NCBI GenBank assembly: GCA_038131595.1
Contig: JAYPPR010000003.1
Location: 1-64,000, forward strand
Direction of reading: 5' to 3'
Source of the DNA: UBA9926 sp038131595
GTDB lineage: Bacteria > Pseudomonadota > Gammaproteobacteria > Pseudomonadales > Azotimanducaceae
DNA length: 64,000 nt
Shown: in pieces, positions 17,345 to 26,757 of the stretch
Layout of the letters: each line of letters starts with the position of its first letter
Numbering within the stretch: position 1 is the first letter of the stretch
Made by a program: the position numbers and the translations under genes
The notes under the pieces: model-generated
Told to the model about the DNA's origin: nothing
Database searches by the model: none
The model's input: the letters and a program-made list of their open reading frames with translations, nothing else

Positions 17345-18997
17345 TCAGTCGGTAGACGCGTCGCTCCGAAGTAATTGACGCTCTCGGACAAGCCCGAGAA
17401 TAAGGCTCACGCTCATTAGAATGATGATGATGGTAAAGGGGAAGGCGGTCGCGAGCGCCAGGGCTTGGACGGAGTTCAGGCCACCCCCTAAAAGCAGCGA
17501 GACACCGATCATCCCCAGCGTGCAGCACCAGAAAACGCGCTGAGCAACAGGCGTTCGTGTCTTACCCCCAGCGGCCATGGTGTCTACGACCAACGACCCT
17601 GAATCCATTGAAGTAACAAAGAAAATGATGACCAACACTAAACCAATGAGCGAAGTCACCTCGGATAATGGCAATTGCTCCAGGAAAATAAACAGCGTCA
17701 GCTCGGGCTGAAAATTCCTTACGCTGTCAGCAACAGCAGTGGCACCATTCATAAAATAGTTCGTCATCGCGGTCTGACCGAATATCGTCATCCAGGTCAA
17801 GAAAATGAACGACGGTGCGATTAAGGCGCCGAGAATGAACTCGCGCACAGTTCTGCCCGTTGAAATCCTCGCAATAAAGAGCCCAACGAAAGGCGAGAAT
17901 GCGATCCACCAGGCCCAATAGAAGGTCGTCCAGTCGTGCATGTAGTAAAAGTCAGTTCTTCCTGACCAAGTACTTAAAGTGGGTAGAAGGGACAAATAGG
18001 CCCAGCCTGATGTCAGGATATTGCCCAAGGTGGTCAGGATGGGGGTCGTCAGGAGAACGAATAAACCAAGACCCGCTGCGGTGAGCATATTGGCCTCGCT
18101 CAGGAGCTTGATGCCGCCATCCAGTCCACGTAGCACAGAAAAAAGCGCGAGTGCGGTAATCACTGCGATTAGCACAATCTGGATCAAGCTCGAATCAGGC
18201 AAACCCGATAAATAGCGAATACCACCGGACGCTTGTTCGGCGCCGTACCCGAGAGAGGTGGCAAGACCAAAAAGAGTCGCGAAGATGGCTAGGATATCCA
18301 CGATGTGACCAGGCCAGCCCCAAATACGCTCTCCGAATATTGGGTAAAGCGCCGACCGCATGAGGAGCGGCAGTGACTTGTTGTAGCAAAAAAATGACAG
18401 CGACAGGCCGACGACGGCGTAAACCGCCCAAGGGTGAAAGGCCCAGTGATAGAGCGTCGCAGCCATGGCAACGGATTGCGTTTCCTCGATACCCAAGCCC
18501 TCCATGTCAAAAGGGAGTCTCAAGGCGTGGTTCATCGGTTCCAGCACACCGTAAAACATAATCCCGATGCCGATACCCGCTGCAAATAGCATGGCCACCC
18601 AGCTAGCGAGATTATATTTTGCCTTGGCGCTCGGTCCTCCAATGCGAATACTTCCCAGTGGCGATAAAGCTAACGCAAGGCAGAACAGCAAGAAGAAATT
18701 CATGCTGTAGATGAAGAACCAATCTAAGGTGGTGGTCAGCCATATCCTGAGTGAGCCAAAGCTCTCAGCGGCCACTTGAGGGAAGAGGAGCGTCAAGATT
18801 ACAAAGATAACAGTGACGCTGCCGCTCAGTATGAAAACGGGGTTGTGAATGTCGAGGCCGAACGCCTCGATATTGTCTTGGCCTACCTCATATTCGGAGG
18901 TGTACGCGTCTTCGGTTCCTTGGCCTTCTTGTTCATCCGTGTTGGAGGACAAATTAATCGCCTGTTGTGACTGCAAGACGACCCTAACATGGAGCAA
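17345..18997 (-). CDS. BCCT family betaine/choline/carnitine-type transporter
   Basis: An inner-membrane secondary transporter of 550 aa with about 12 hydrophobic helices. The family's signature is clear: the FAAGIGIGIMFYGVLEP segment with the substrate/ion site, and the Trp-rich helix WTTFYWAWWIAFSPFVGLF followed by RISTGRT. Members import betaine, choline, carnitine or DMSP, coupled to Na+ or H+, for osmoprotection or as a nutrient. The hydrophilic N-terminal tail of about 50 residues precedes helix 1. The frame contains no ATG before the first membrane helix, so the start is non-ATG: TTG at 18997 is given, but a TTG at 18976 or 18952 is also possible. It is transcribed alone. Confidence 0.9.
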   Translation of the reverse strand: MLHVRVVLQSQQAINLSSNTDEQEGQGTEDAYTSEYEVGQDNIEAFGLDIHNPVFILSGSVTVIFVILTLLFPQVAAESFGSLRIWLTTTLDWFFIYSMNFFLLFCLALALSPLGSIRIGGPSAKAKYNLASWVAMLFAAGIGIGIMFYGVLEPMNHALRLPFDMEGLGIEETQSVAMAATLYHWAFHPWAVYAVVGLSLSFFCYNKSLPLLMRSALYPIFGERIWGWPGHIVDILAIFATLFGLATSLGYGAEQASGGIRYLSGLPDSSLIQIVLIAVITALALFSVLRGLDGGIKLLSEANMLTAAGLGLFVLLTTPILTTLGNILTSGWAYLSLLPTLSTWSGRTDFYYMHDWTTFYWAWWIAFSPFVGLFIARISTGRTVREFILGALIAPSFIFLTWMTIFGQTAMTNYFMNGATAVADSVRNFQPELTLFIFLEQLPLSEVTSLIGLVLVIIFFVTSMDSGSLVVDTMAAGGKTRTPVAQRVFWCCTLGMIGVSLLLGGGLNSVQALALATAFPFTIIIILMSVSLILGLVRERQLLRSDASTD

Positions 18998-19188
18998 TCC
19001 TGCCTGTCACACGGCGGGTGCTAGCGGTCGTAGTCGAAAAAGTGGCGCGTTCGAGCGGTGCGGCTATTTCCGCCGGGTTTAATGCAGAAAAGAGATTGGG
19101 GGGCACCCTCACTTCGGCATGCTGAAACGCATGGCCCGGAGTGCTCAAGTGAGTATGTTGGGCAAATCCGTCCCAGACGCCTCTGACG

Positions 19189-19977
19189 TTACTGACCCCG
19201 GTAGCTTGGCGCGCGTTTAGCGAGAAAGGCACTGATGCCCTCTTGCCCATCTTCGCTCATCGCGCAGCTGGCGATCTCCCTTGTCTCAAGTTCCATTTGA
19301 GTCTCAAGACTGGTGTGCGAACTTTCGTTCAGCAGTCGCTTCACTGCGCCAAACGCGCGAGTCGGTCCTGCGGTCATCATTGAGACGAGTGCCGAGATGG
19401 CTTCGTTAAGCTGATCTTCAGGCACCACCTGGTTAACGAGCCCCCACGATTCTGCTTCTGCAGCGCTCAACACCCGATTGGTCAGCATGAGCTCCCTTGC
19501 TCTTCGATCCCCAATTCTCCTGGGTAAAAAGTAGGTGGAACTCCCATCGGGAGATAACCCTGCTTTGGTATAGGCTGAGGTAAATTTCGCGGAATCGACC
19601 GCAACCACCAGATCAGCCGATGCGCAAAGACTGAGCCCGGCACCGGCAGCTGTTCCTTGTACCGCGCAGACGATGGGTGCATCAAGCCGGGTCAGCCGGC
19701 TGATCGCGACATGGAGGTCACCGGCCATGGTGCGTATCAATCGGCCCACGTCGCTCCCCGATGCTGCAAATTCGCCAATGTCCCCTCCTGCGCAAAATAG
19801 TTTGCCCGTAGACTGCAAGAGCACGCATCGAAGGTCATTCACCTCCGCGAGATAGGTCGCTGCTGCGCTGAGCTCCTTTGCCATCAACGGGTTCATGGCG
19901 TTAGCTTGCTCTGGCCGATTGAGTGTCAGTGTGGCAAGGCCCTCGTTAACGGAAAGCGTAATTGTTTGATAATCCAT
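19189..19977 (-). CDS. Enoyl-CoA hydratase/isomerase, PaaG-like
   Basis: A crotonase-fold protein of 262 aa. The oxyanion-hole segments are FCAGGDIGEF near residue 62 and QGTAAGAGLSL near residue 106. The catalytic region reads KAGLSPDGSSTYFLPRRIG. The Asp in SPDG, in place of the second Glu of true hydratases, is typical of PaaG-type isomerases, so it may shift a double bond rather than add water. The C-terminal FLAKRAPSYRG tail is usual for the family. GGAGG lies nine bases before the ATG. No close operon partner exists; the BCCT gene starts 191 bases downstream on the same strand. The physiological substrate is unknown. Confidence 0.9.
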   Translation of the reverse strand: MDYQTITLSVNEGLATLTLNRPEQANAMNPLMAKELSAAATYLAEVNDLRCVLLQSTGKLFCAGGDIGEFAASGSDVGRLIRTMAGDLHVAISRLTRLDAPIVCAVQGTAAGAGLSLCASADLVVAVDSAKFTSAYTKAGLSPDGSSTYFLPRRIGDRRARELMLTNRVLSAAEAESWGLVNQVVPEDQLNEAISALVSMMTAGPTRAFGAVKRLLNESSHTSLETQMELETREIASCAMSEDGQEGISAFLAKRAPSYRGQ

Positions 19978-20575
19978 TGACGTCTACCTCCAGGGGACAA
20001 TGCGTGAGGGTAGCATGGGCACGTGAAAAAGGGGCAGCGAGCGTGTCGTCGACCAATCAGCTAGCATTTGGCCCTCTCGTCCAGATACCCACCTGGTGAG
20101 CACTTGTCTAAGCCCGCAGTAGGTTAGATCAATCGTTCACTCTTCGTCGTTCCGAACCCAGCCAGTGGTTTTTGATTCTCAGAGCGGGACCTAGAGCTAG
20201 GCCTAGGGGAGGGATCTCCGGAGCAGTTGCTCAGGCATATGGATTTGGACATAGGTGCTCGGACCATCGCTGGCCAATCATCATCGTTGGAATACGAAAC
20301 GGAGGGTTTTTCATTGGTATCGGACACGCTAGGATGAACCGAGGGCGGCGCGGGCCCAAGGAGCTTCTGAGTCGATGAAATTGCGGCGATTAGTGGCTCA
20401 GCGGTTGGTAGATAGACGATCACTTGAAAGCGTGCGCTTTCAACACTGGCCGCGCCTCAAGGCTTTTGAGCCTCAAGGTTAGATTCGAAGTGCCGTTTTA
20501 GCGGCCCTAGCTAGTTCAATGATGGGCTCAATGATGGGTAGCAGAGGATGACCATTCACTACGGAGAAGATGACA
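19978..20575. other. Divergent intergenic region upstream of CYP153 gene
   Basis: 598 bases between the minus-strand crotonase and the plus-strand P450. No credible gene was found. It contains a 20-bp palindrome (20424-20443), a repeated GCCTCAAGG at 20454 and 20470, and a doubled TCAATGATGGG just before the P450 leader, near 20516-20540. These suggest a regulated promoter region. Confidence 0.5.
20424..20443. promoter_or_regulatory. 20-bp palindrome upstream of CYP153, candidate operator
   Basis: Arms TTGAAAGCG and CGCTTTCAA are perfectly complementary with a 2-base spacer, the size of a dimeric helix-turn-helix operator. It sits about 130 bases upstream of the P450 start. No regulator gene is adjacent, so the binding protein is unknown. 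Confidence 0.5.
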
Positions 20576-21829
20576 ATGTCTGAAGCAATCGCAGAAGTGC
20601 TAACGCTAGGTCCAAGACCAGATGCAGAGGGAACCCCAATTGGTGAGCTGGACCTCATGCGACCTGATCTGTTTCACGACGATTACCATGTGCCTGTGTT
20701 CAAGCGTCTTCGTGATGAAGCGCCGGTTATTGCGCAGGAAGTCGAGGATTTGGGACGGGTTTGGCATGTCACTCGGTTCGAGGACATCATGGCAGTGGAT
20801 ACGAATCATGATGATTTCTCCTCTGAAGGGTCGATCGTCGCGACGGATCAGGAGGAGGATTTCCCGCTGCCCATGTTTATCGCCATGGACCCGCCAAAGC
20901 ACGACCAGCAGCGCCGCGAAGTGAGTGGTGTGGTTGCGCCGCGTAATCTTGCCAGTATGGAACAGTTGATCCGTGGGCGTTGCAAAGACATTTTGTCGAG
21001 CCTTCCTAGGGGCGAGACGTTCAATTGGGTCGATTTGGTGTCCATTGAACTAACGACCCAAATGTTGGCAACCCTATTTGATTTTCCGTTCGAAGATCGC
21101 CGTAAGCTCACGCGGTGGAGTGACGTTGCTACCGCCGATGAGCAGAGCGGAATTGTCGAAAGTGAAGATGCGCGTCGAGCTGAACTCGTGGAATGTCTGA
21201 CTTACTTCACTGAACTATGGAATCAGCGCGTCAATGCGCCGCCGTCTAACGACCTGATATCGATGCTCGCGCATGGCGAGTCCACTAAGAACATGGATCC
21301 CATGGAGTATTTAGGGAATTTAATCTTGCTGATTGTGGGCGGCAACGACACGACCCGGAACTCTATTTCAGGGGGGGTTCGATTCCTCAACGAGCATCCC
21401 GCCGAATTCGAGAAGCTCAAAGCCAACCCGGGCCTGATTCCCAATATGGTGCCCGAAATCATTCGCTACCAAACGCCGCTCGCTTACATGCGGCGAACCA
21501 CGACGAAACCGGTGACCATTGGCGGTCAGTCTATTCCAGCAGGAGAGCGAATTCTCATGTGGTACGCCTCGGGAAACCTCGATGAGCGTGCGATTGATAA
21601 CCCAGAGGCATTTTTGATCGACCGAGCAAGGTCCAGGCAACACCTCAGTTTCGGGTTCGGGATTCATCGATGTATGGGCAACCGGCTCGCTGAGATGCAG
21701 TTGCGCATTTTATGGGAGGAGATCTTGGATCAATTCGCGCATATCGAGTTGGTCGGTCAGCCAGAGTATGTCAATTCGAATTTCGTAAAAGGATACAGCT
21801 CATTGCCTGTGGTGGTTCACGCCAGGTAA
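20576..21829 (+). CDS. Cytochrome P450, CYP153-type alkane/fatty acyl terminal hydroxylase
   Basis: A soluble P450 of 417 aa with strong CYP153 character. Family-typical stretches are IAMDPPKHDQQR, the I-helix GGNDTTRNSISGG, and the heme loop FGFGIHRCMGNRLAEMQLR followed by ILWEEIL. CYP153 enzymes hydroxylate the terminal carbon of medium-chain alkanes, alcohols and fatty acids, using a ferredoxin and ferredoxin reductase. Neither partner is encoded in this window. The ATG at 20576 is preferred over the one at 20570 because GGAG lies nine bases before it. A FAD-dependent oxidoreductase gene begins 13 bases after the stop and is probably co-transcribed. A palindrome upstream may be an operator. 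Confidence 0.92.
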   Translation: MSEAIAEVLTLGPRPDAEGTPIGELDLMRPDLFHDDYHVPVFKRLRDEAPVIAQEVEDLGRVWHVTRFEDIMAVDTNHDDFSSEGSIVATDQEEDFPLPMFIAMDPPKHDQQRREVSGVVAPRNLASMEQLIRGRCKDILSSLPRGETFNWVDLVSIELTTQMLATLFDFPFEDRRKLTRWSDVATADEQSGIVESEDARRAELVECLTYFTELWNQRVNAPPSNDLISMLAHGESTKNMDPMEYLGNLILLIVGGNDTTRNSISGGVRFLNEHPAEFEKLKANPGLIPNMVPEIIRYQTPLAYMRRTTTKPVTIGGQSIPAGERILMWYASGNLDERAIDNPEAFLIDRARSRQHLSFGFGIHRCMGNRLAEMQLRILWEEILDQFAHIELVGQPEYVNSNFVKGYSSLPVVVHAR

Positions 21830-21842
21830 CGCTGGAAGTTGC

Positions 21843-23222
21843 GTGTCCAGTGCAATAGCGTCTGAAACAGTGGCAAGTCTCTGGGCTGAACCGTCCATTG
21901 CGCCCTCGGCAGGGGAGAGCCCACAAGGCCTTCCGAGTGATGGCGACGTTGTCATCATAGGCGGGGGCTTCTCCGGTCTTTGGACCGCTTACTATCTCGC
22001 TAAAGCAGCGCCATCTCGCGCCATTACCATCATCGAGGCCGAGCACATTGGTTTCGGGGCCAGTGGGCGCAACGGTGGCTGGTGCATGGGTTGGGCGGAA
22101 GGTATCGACGCACTATTGCACCGGGCTGAAACCAGGCCGATTGGACTTCGCTGGGCGAAAGCAATGCACGCGACCTTAAGTGAGATTGAACAGGTCGTCG
22201 TGTCAGAGGGCATTGACTGCGATTTTGACCGTGGCGGCACCATTACAGCGGCGACCAACCCCGCGCAGTATCGAAGGCTGCAAGCATCAACTCAGCAAAT
22301 GCTGGCGTGGGGCTTTGATCCAGATGACTTCGTGTGGTTATCGCCTGATGAGGCTGCGCGCCGGGTGCAAATAAGGGATTGCCTGGGTGCTCAGTTCACG
22401 CCTCATTGTGCCGCAATCCATCCGGGCAAGTTGGTCAGGGGGTTGGCATCGGTGCTTCGTGCTTTGGGCGTTCAGATCGTTGAGGGAACCCGAGTGCTTG
22501 ACGTGGGCGCGAATGCTATCGAAACCGACCGCGGCGCCGTTCGTTTTCAGACGCTGATTAGGGCGACCGAGGCCTACACCCAATCAATGAAGGGGCATCA
22601 AGACCTCGTGTTACCCGTGGTTTCTGCCATGGTGGCCACACAGCCATTATCAAACCACGCGCTGGATTCAATTGGTCTCAGTGATCGAGCCACGTTCTGT
22701 GACGGACGGCGTGTCACGGTTTACGGCCAACGAACCAATGACAATCGAATTGCCTTTGGCGCTCGTGCTCGATATCTCGGAAGTCAGTCGATACCGGCAC
22801 AGTTCCCGTGGACTGACCCGATCTTTTCCGAGGTCGAACAGGCGCTGTTCTCGCTGCTGCCTCAATTACAGAATCAAGAGATCAGTCATCGATGGGGTGG
22901 GGTGCTCGGGATATCGCCGCGTTGGCATCTTGAGGTTGCTTTTGATGAGCGCACGCAAAAGGGCCATCTAGGCGGCTACGTTGGAGAGGGCGTTGGCGCT
23001 TCGAATTTCGCTGCGCGCTGCTTGGTCGAGAAAATGTTAACGAGGACATCGGAATGGAGCGATGCGCCCTTTATGGTGGAGCGTGCTAAACGATGGGTGC
23101 CAGAGCCCATCCGCTCCGTAGGCGTTGCGATTGCGCGTGGCGCTGCTGAACGAGCCGATCGAACCGAGGCCAGTGGCCGATCGTCGCGCTTTTGGGGACC
23201 GTTGTTTGACGCCCTGACCTAA
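21843..23222 (+). CDS. FAD-dependent oxidoreductase (DAO family)
   Basis: A flavoprotein of 459 aa of the D-amino-acid oxidase/GlpD fold. After about 30 variable residues comes the dinucleotide-binding motif VVIIGGGFSGLWTAYYL, and then GASGRNGGW, which is typical of gamma-glutamylputrescine-oxidase-like members. The substrate half in the middle and a C-terminal GYVGEGVGASNFAA flavin-binding segment complete the fold. It should oxidise an amine or alcohol, passing electrons to oxygen or a carrier. The start is GTG at 21843 with GGAAG four bases upstream, 13 bases after the CYP153 stop. The pairing suggests it could process a P450 product, but this is an inference. The gene after it is convergent. 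Confidence 0.87.
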   Translation: MSSAIASETVASLWAEPSIAPSAGESPQGLPSDGDVVIIGGGFSGLWTAYYLAKAAPSRAITIIEAEHIGFGASGRNGGWCMGWAEGIDALLHRAETRPIGLRWAKAMHATLSEIEQVVVSEGIDCDFDRGGTITAATNPAQYRRLQASTQQMLAWGFDPDDFVWLSPDEAARRVQIRDCLGAQFTPHCAAIHPGKLVRGLASVLRALGVQIVEGTRVLDVGANAIETDRGAVRFQTLIRATEAYTQSMKGHQDLVLPVVSAMVATQPLSNHALDSIGLSDRATFCDGRRVTVYGQRTNDNRIAFGARARYLGSQSIPAQFPWTDPIFSEVEQALFSLLPQLQNQEISHRWGGVLGISPRWHLEVAFDERTQKGHLGGYVGEGVGASNFAARCLVEKMLTRTSEWSDAPFMVERAKRWVPEPIRSVGVAIARGAAERADRTEASGRSSRFWGPLFDALT

Positions 23223-23250
23223 GGTAGGGGCTCGGGCGTCACGGCCTTTA

Positions 23251-24105
23251 TTACTCAAAGGTAGGTTCGTCCCACCAAGGGAAGAACTCGGGTAGATCCT
23301 TTGAGACCTTGCCAGGAAAAGACGGCGCTCGCTTTTGAAGAAAGGACTCCACGCCTTCAAAGGCATCGGCAGAACGGCCTCGATGGTAAACCCCGCGAGA
23401 GTCTATTTTGTGCGCCTCCATCGGATGGTCAGCACCGAGCATCTTCCAAAGCATGTGTCTGATCAGCGTGACTGAGACGGCAGAGGTCATTTCCGAGAAT
23501 TCCATCGCTAAGGCCTTGGCTGCGGGCAGCAGCTCGTCTTCAGCATGGACACTCCTTACAAAGCCTCGATCGAGTGCTTCGCTCGCTTCGAAGACGCGCC
23601 CCGAGAATGTCCATTCAAGCGCAGTTTGGATGCCGACGATCCTCGGAAGGAACCAGCTTGAGCACGCCTCGGGGACAATAGCGCGCCGGGAGAACACAAA
23701 TCCATATCGTGCTTTTTCAGACGCTAAGCGAATGTCCATGGCGCATTGCATTGTGGCGCCAACGCCAACAGCAGGGCCGTTACAGGCCGAGATGAGGGGT
23801 TTTTTCGATTCAAATAAGCGCAACGTCAGCAATCCGCCGCCATCACGCTGAAGTCCGCTTTGCTTCCCTGGGGCATCGTTGTTAAACGTATCTTTGCCTG
23901 CCGAGAGGTCAGCACCCGCACAGAACCCCCTTCCTGCACCCGTAAAGATAATCGCTCGCACCTCATCATCAGCGTCTGCAGCGTCCATGGCCTCGATGAT
24001 CTCCTGCATCATCTGGCCTGTGAAGGCGTTCAATTTGTCTGGCCTGTTGAGTGTGATGGTTAAGATGGGGCCATCTTTCTCGTAGAGTATCTGTTCAAAA
24101 TTCAT
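23251..24105 (-). CDS. Enoyl-CoA hydratase/isomerase family protein
   Basis: A crotonase of 284 aa. The first oxyanion-hole segment is FCAGADLSAG near residue 62; the second is CNGPAVGVGATM near 108. The catalytic region VFSRRAIVPEACSSWFLPR carries one acidic residue (Glu in VPEA) at the usual second catalytic position. The C-terminus has about 20 extra residues after the normal FLQKRAPSFPG end, finishing in DLPEFFPWWDEP, a tail seen in a subgroup of proteobacterial crotonases. AAGGAGG is eight bases before the ATG. It begins 47 bases after the TTC38-like gene on the same strand and may be the last gene of that operon. The substrate is unknown. Confidence 0.9.
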   Translation of the reverse strand: MNFEQILYEKDGPILTITLNRPDKLNAFTGQMMQEIIEAMDAADADDEVRAIIFTGAGRGFCAGADLSAGKDTFNNDAPGKQSGLQRDGGGLLTLRLFESKKPLISACNGPAVGVGATMQCAMDIRLASEKARYGFVFSRRAIVPEACSSWFLPRIVGIQTALEWTFSGRVFEASEALDRGFVRSVHAEDELLPAAKALAMEFSEMTSAVSVTLIRHMLWKMLGADHPMEAHKIDSRGVYHRGRSADAFEGVESFLQKRAPSFPGKVSKDLPEFFPWWDEPTFE

Positions 24106-24152
24106 TGTTCATCCTCCTTGATGGTAATTAAACACTTGATGGACTGAAGCGG

Positions 24153-25358
24153 TTAGCAGTGCGCCGCTAGTTCATGAAATAGCGCCCGTTGCGCATGGCT
24201 GCCGCCGATCGAAGGTAAGGCATCAAAGCTGCCCTTGAGTAATGTCGCTGCTCGCTCTTTGTCCCCTTCCCCTAGCGCTTGCAGGGCCAGGGCTAAATCT
24301 TGGCCAACAGTCTCACAAATGGCGCCCTGTTCGATAGTCTCAGCAGACCATGCTTTAACACTCTGAAGTCCTCGCGTCAGGGACTCGTTATCACCGATTC
24401 TTGCAGCAATCATGATGTAGTGGAGGGTGATAAAAATAAGCTCTTGGTCTGTGATTCGGTGCTGATACGCGGCTAGCGCATCCCAACGACTCGTCATATC
24501 AAGCCCGCGCATTTCCAGTCGATGAAGCAGGCTTGAGGCATTGCACACATCCAAATAGAAGTCGTCCTTGAGTGGCGCCACTAGACACTCATCATAGAGT
24601 TCAAGGGCAGCCTCCGCATTGCCGCTATCGACCAACATGAGGGCTTTGTGCCAGTGGAGATGATTGGTGAAGTTATTGGTATTCATCCAGTGCGGTAAGC
24701 AGGCGTCCAGCCACGATAGCCCCTCATCCCAACGAGCCTGCATGTGCAGCGCGTGAGTGACTGAGTGCGCGGCCCACATATCCATCGGGTCTGCAGCCAC
24801 TGCAGCGCGGCCATGCGTCTCCGCTTCATGGTAGTGCCCGGTTTCTTCAAATCCAAAACTAAGCATGCCCTCAACAAAGCTGCGCCACGATTGATCGCCG
24901 GGCCAGGCGTTAAGCGATGTCTCGCTAGCGATGCGCATGCTCTCAGCATCCCCTCGATAAAAGTGGAGGTGATTGGCCGCTTTGAGCGCGATTAAATCCG
25001 TTGGATAACGTGCCAGTAGTTCGCTGAGTATCTGCGTAACGGTCTGCAGGTCGTCTCCAAACCAGGCCTGGATCGCGGTTAAGTGCCGGCGTTCACGATC
25101 ATTTAATTCGAGACTGGACAGCTCAGTGATGGTTTGCTGAATGACGGGTTTAAATCTGGGGTCGCTCGCCATTTTTAGTTGATAGCATTTGAAAATTAGC
25201 CCGGTCGCAAATCGAGGATCGGCTGTAAGTACTGGCTGCAAACAATCCATCGTGTCAGTGGCATAGCGTAAGTAACGGTCAATGACACCGCTGAACTGAT
25301 GGACTGATTCCTCGCTGGCGCAAGAGTGCGCTAGGCCTAATTCATCCGTTACTTGCAC
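24153..25358 (-). CDS. TTC38-like tetratricopeptide repeat protein
   Basis: A 401-aa all-helical protein. It resembles the TTC38 family (tetratricopeptide repeat protein 38), present in bacteria and animals, with no assigned enzymatic role. Recognisable parts are helix pairs such as IALKAANHLHFYRGDAESM, the conserved MWAAHSVTHALHMQARWDEGL, and the closing GGSHAQRALFHELA. There is no signal peptide or membrane segment. The start is GTG at 25358; only one base separates it from the TGA of the DUF924 gene, so the two are translationally coupled. It is part of the PTPS-SDR-transporter-DUF924 operon. The function in this context is unknown. Confidence 0.82.
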   Translation of the reverse strand: MQVTDELGLAHSCASEESVHQFSGVIDRYLRYATDTMDCLQPVLTADPRFATGLIFKCYQLKMASDPRFKPVIQQTITELSSLELNDRERRHLTAIQAWFGDDLQTVTQILSELLARYPTDLIALKAANHLHFYRGDAESMRIASETSLNAWPGDQSWRSFVEGMLSFGFEETGHYHEAETHGRAAVAADPMDMWAAHSVTHALHMQARWDEGLSWLDACLPHWMNTNNFTNHLHWHKALMLVDSGNAEAALELYDECLVAPLKDDFYLDVCNASSLLHRLEMRGLDMTSRWDALAAYQHRITDQELIFITLHYIMIAARIGDNESLTRGLQSVKAWSAETIEQGAICETVGQDLALALQALGEGDKERAATLLKGSFDALPSIGGSHAQRALFHELAAHC

Positions 25359-25359
25359 G

Positions 25360-26004
25360 TCACGCCTCCCGTTGGCGGTTGAAAGACTGTCCGAAAGATT
25401 GAGGTCGCTCTTTTAAATACGACCGCTCTTGCTCCGTCGTTGATCGATTGAGTAGCGCATTGCGGTGTGGGAATCGACCAAAGCGCTCGACGATTAAAGC
25501 GTGGTCCTGAAATGAGCGCAAGAAGCGAGTGAGCACCGGTTGCCACGCGTCACTCGCGCTATTTCGCAGCGTCTCGATGCGGCTGACCGCTTGGTTCTGA
25601 AGCAATAAGTCTTCAGCATGGTGGTAGGGTGTCAGCGAAAAAATCGTTTCAATCGGGGTTAGTTCACTCGATTCGGGTTTGGATAGCAGATGGCGGCAGG
25701 CGGCCTCTGCCTCAGACGCATAGGAGAAAGCATCGGATGTCCCTCGAAAGACGTGCCGAGGAAATTGATCCAGTGCGATGATGATCGCGAGCAAATCGAG
25801 TGCAGAGGGCGCTTCATGCTGGTTGTTCAGTGTTCGGACGAGTTCTGCTGCCTCAGAGATGACCGGGGTATAGCGGTCTTGAATGATGGTATCGAGCGCG
25901 CTTCCGCCCCTGAACCAAAAGCGATGTCGCTCAGTGGCGGCTTTGGGGTCATGACGACTGTCCTGAAACCAAAATGCGAGGACATCCTCAGTTGGAAAAT
26001 CCAT
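25360..26004 (-). CDS. DUF924 family protein
   Basis: A 214-aa cytoplasmic protein of the DUF924 family, which is all-alpha and TPR-like. Its hallmarks are visible: the N-terminal DVLAFWFQDSR, the central ALDQFPRHVFRG, the LTPYHHAEDLLLQ segment, and the C-terminal RFGRFPHRNALL. The ATG at 26004 is chosen because the frame further upstream opens only with TTG (26031). It overlaps the last 17 bases of the transporter gene and ends one base before the GTG of the TTC38-like gene. No biochemical role is established for the family. The tight packing says that it is co-expressed with pterin-type and transporter genes. Confidence 0.88.
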   Translation of the reverse strand: MDFPTEDVLAFWFQDSRHDPKAATERHRFWFRGGSALDTIIQDRYTPVISEAAELVRTLNNQHEAPSALDLLAIIIALDQFPRHVFRGTSDAFSYASEAEAACRHLLSKPESSELTPIETIFSLTPYHHAEDLLLQNQAVSRIETLRNSASDAWQPVLTRFLRSFQDHALIVERFGRFPHRNALLNRSTTEQERSYLKERPQSFGQSFNRQREA

Positions 26005-26744
26005 CGGCGATTTCACCTTCCGGAAGTTCAAGATACCGTCTCAAATAATTAACGAGCAGGTAGAGTGGAATGGTGTCGAGCAACGCCACGAGCACTTTGA
26101 ACAGATAATTGCTGACCATCAGCGAGAACAAGAGCCCAAGGGTCATGGCTCCGGCCAAGAATTGCGCGCCAAATGTGACAGCCACGACCATGACCGAATC
26201 GACGCCCTGACTGACAATCGTGCTGGCGTTATTGCGAAGCCAGAGATGTTTGCCTTTTGTGAGTCGTTTCCAGAAGTGAAACAAGGCGACGTCACAGTAT
26301 TGTGCGGCAAGGTAGGCCATCATCGAGGCAAATACGGCGCCGCTGGTTGTCGCATAGAGCAATGAAAAGAGTTCGATTTGCCCCATCGCTTCATCGCCAT
26401 TAGGAAGCGGTACTGGTTCTGCAAGAGACAAAAATTGCCAGGGTGCTGGCGACGTGGCGACAGGCATGGCCTGGCCAAGCCAGATAAAGCCAAGGATGAA
26501 AAAGTTGAGTCCTAGGCCAACGGTGACGAGATAATTGGCGCGTTTTTTTCCCATAGAGTTCACTGATGAGGTCGGTGCACAAAAAAGTGAGAGGATAGGG
26601 TAAGACCCCTACCGCCAATGCCCAGGGCCCCAGTTGAACAAAGCGGGTAATGCCCAGAATATTCAGCATCGTCATCGCACAGAGGAAAACACCTGCAAGT
26701 GCTAAGAAGACCCGCTCTCTTCTCGCGAGGATCGTATTCGTCAT
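25988..26744 (-). pseudogene. Queuosine-precursor transporter (YhhQ/VUT family), frameshifted at an A7 run
   Basis: Two minus-strand frames together make a complete YhhQ-type inner-membrane transporter of about 251 aa. The first, from the ATG at 26744 (AGGAG six bases upstream), gives helix 1, helix 2 and the motif PYPLTFLCTDLISELYGKK. The second frame continues RANYLVTVGLGLNFF and the remaining helices, ending IADGFSN. The frames meet at a run of seven A (26543-26549 on the minus strand); six A would restore one frame. The total span of 757 bases is one more than a multiple of three. Homologues import preQ0/preQ1. It may be a sequencing error, a recent mutation, or slippage-dependent expression. 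The operon neighbours are an SDR upstream (13-base gap) and DUF924 downstream. Confidence 0.88.
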
Positions 26745-26757
26745 TGAGCGCTCCTGC

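Noticed and set aside
20124..20423. 99-aa minus-strand ORF in the gap before the CYP153 gene
   Set aside because: Low-complexity Ser/Pro composition, no start signal and no homology; the region looks regulatory.
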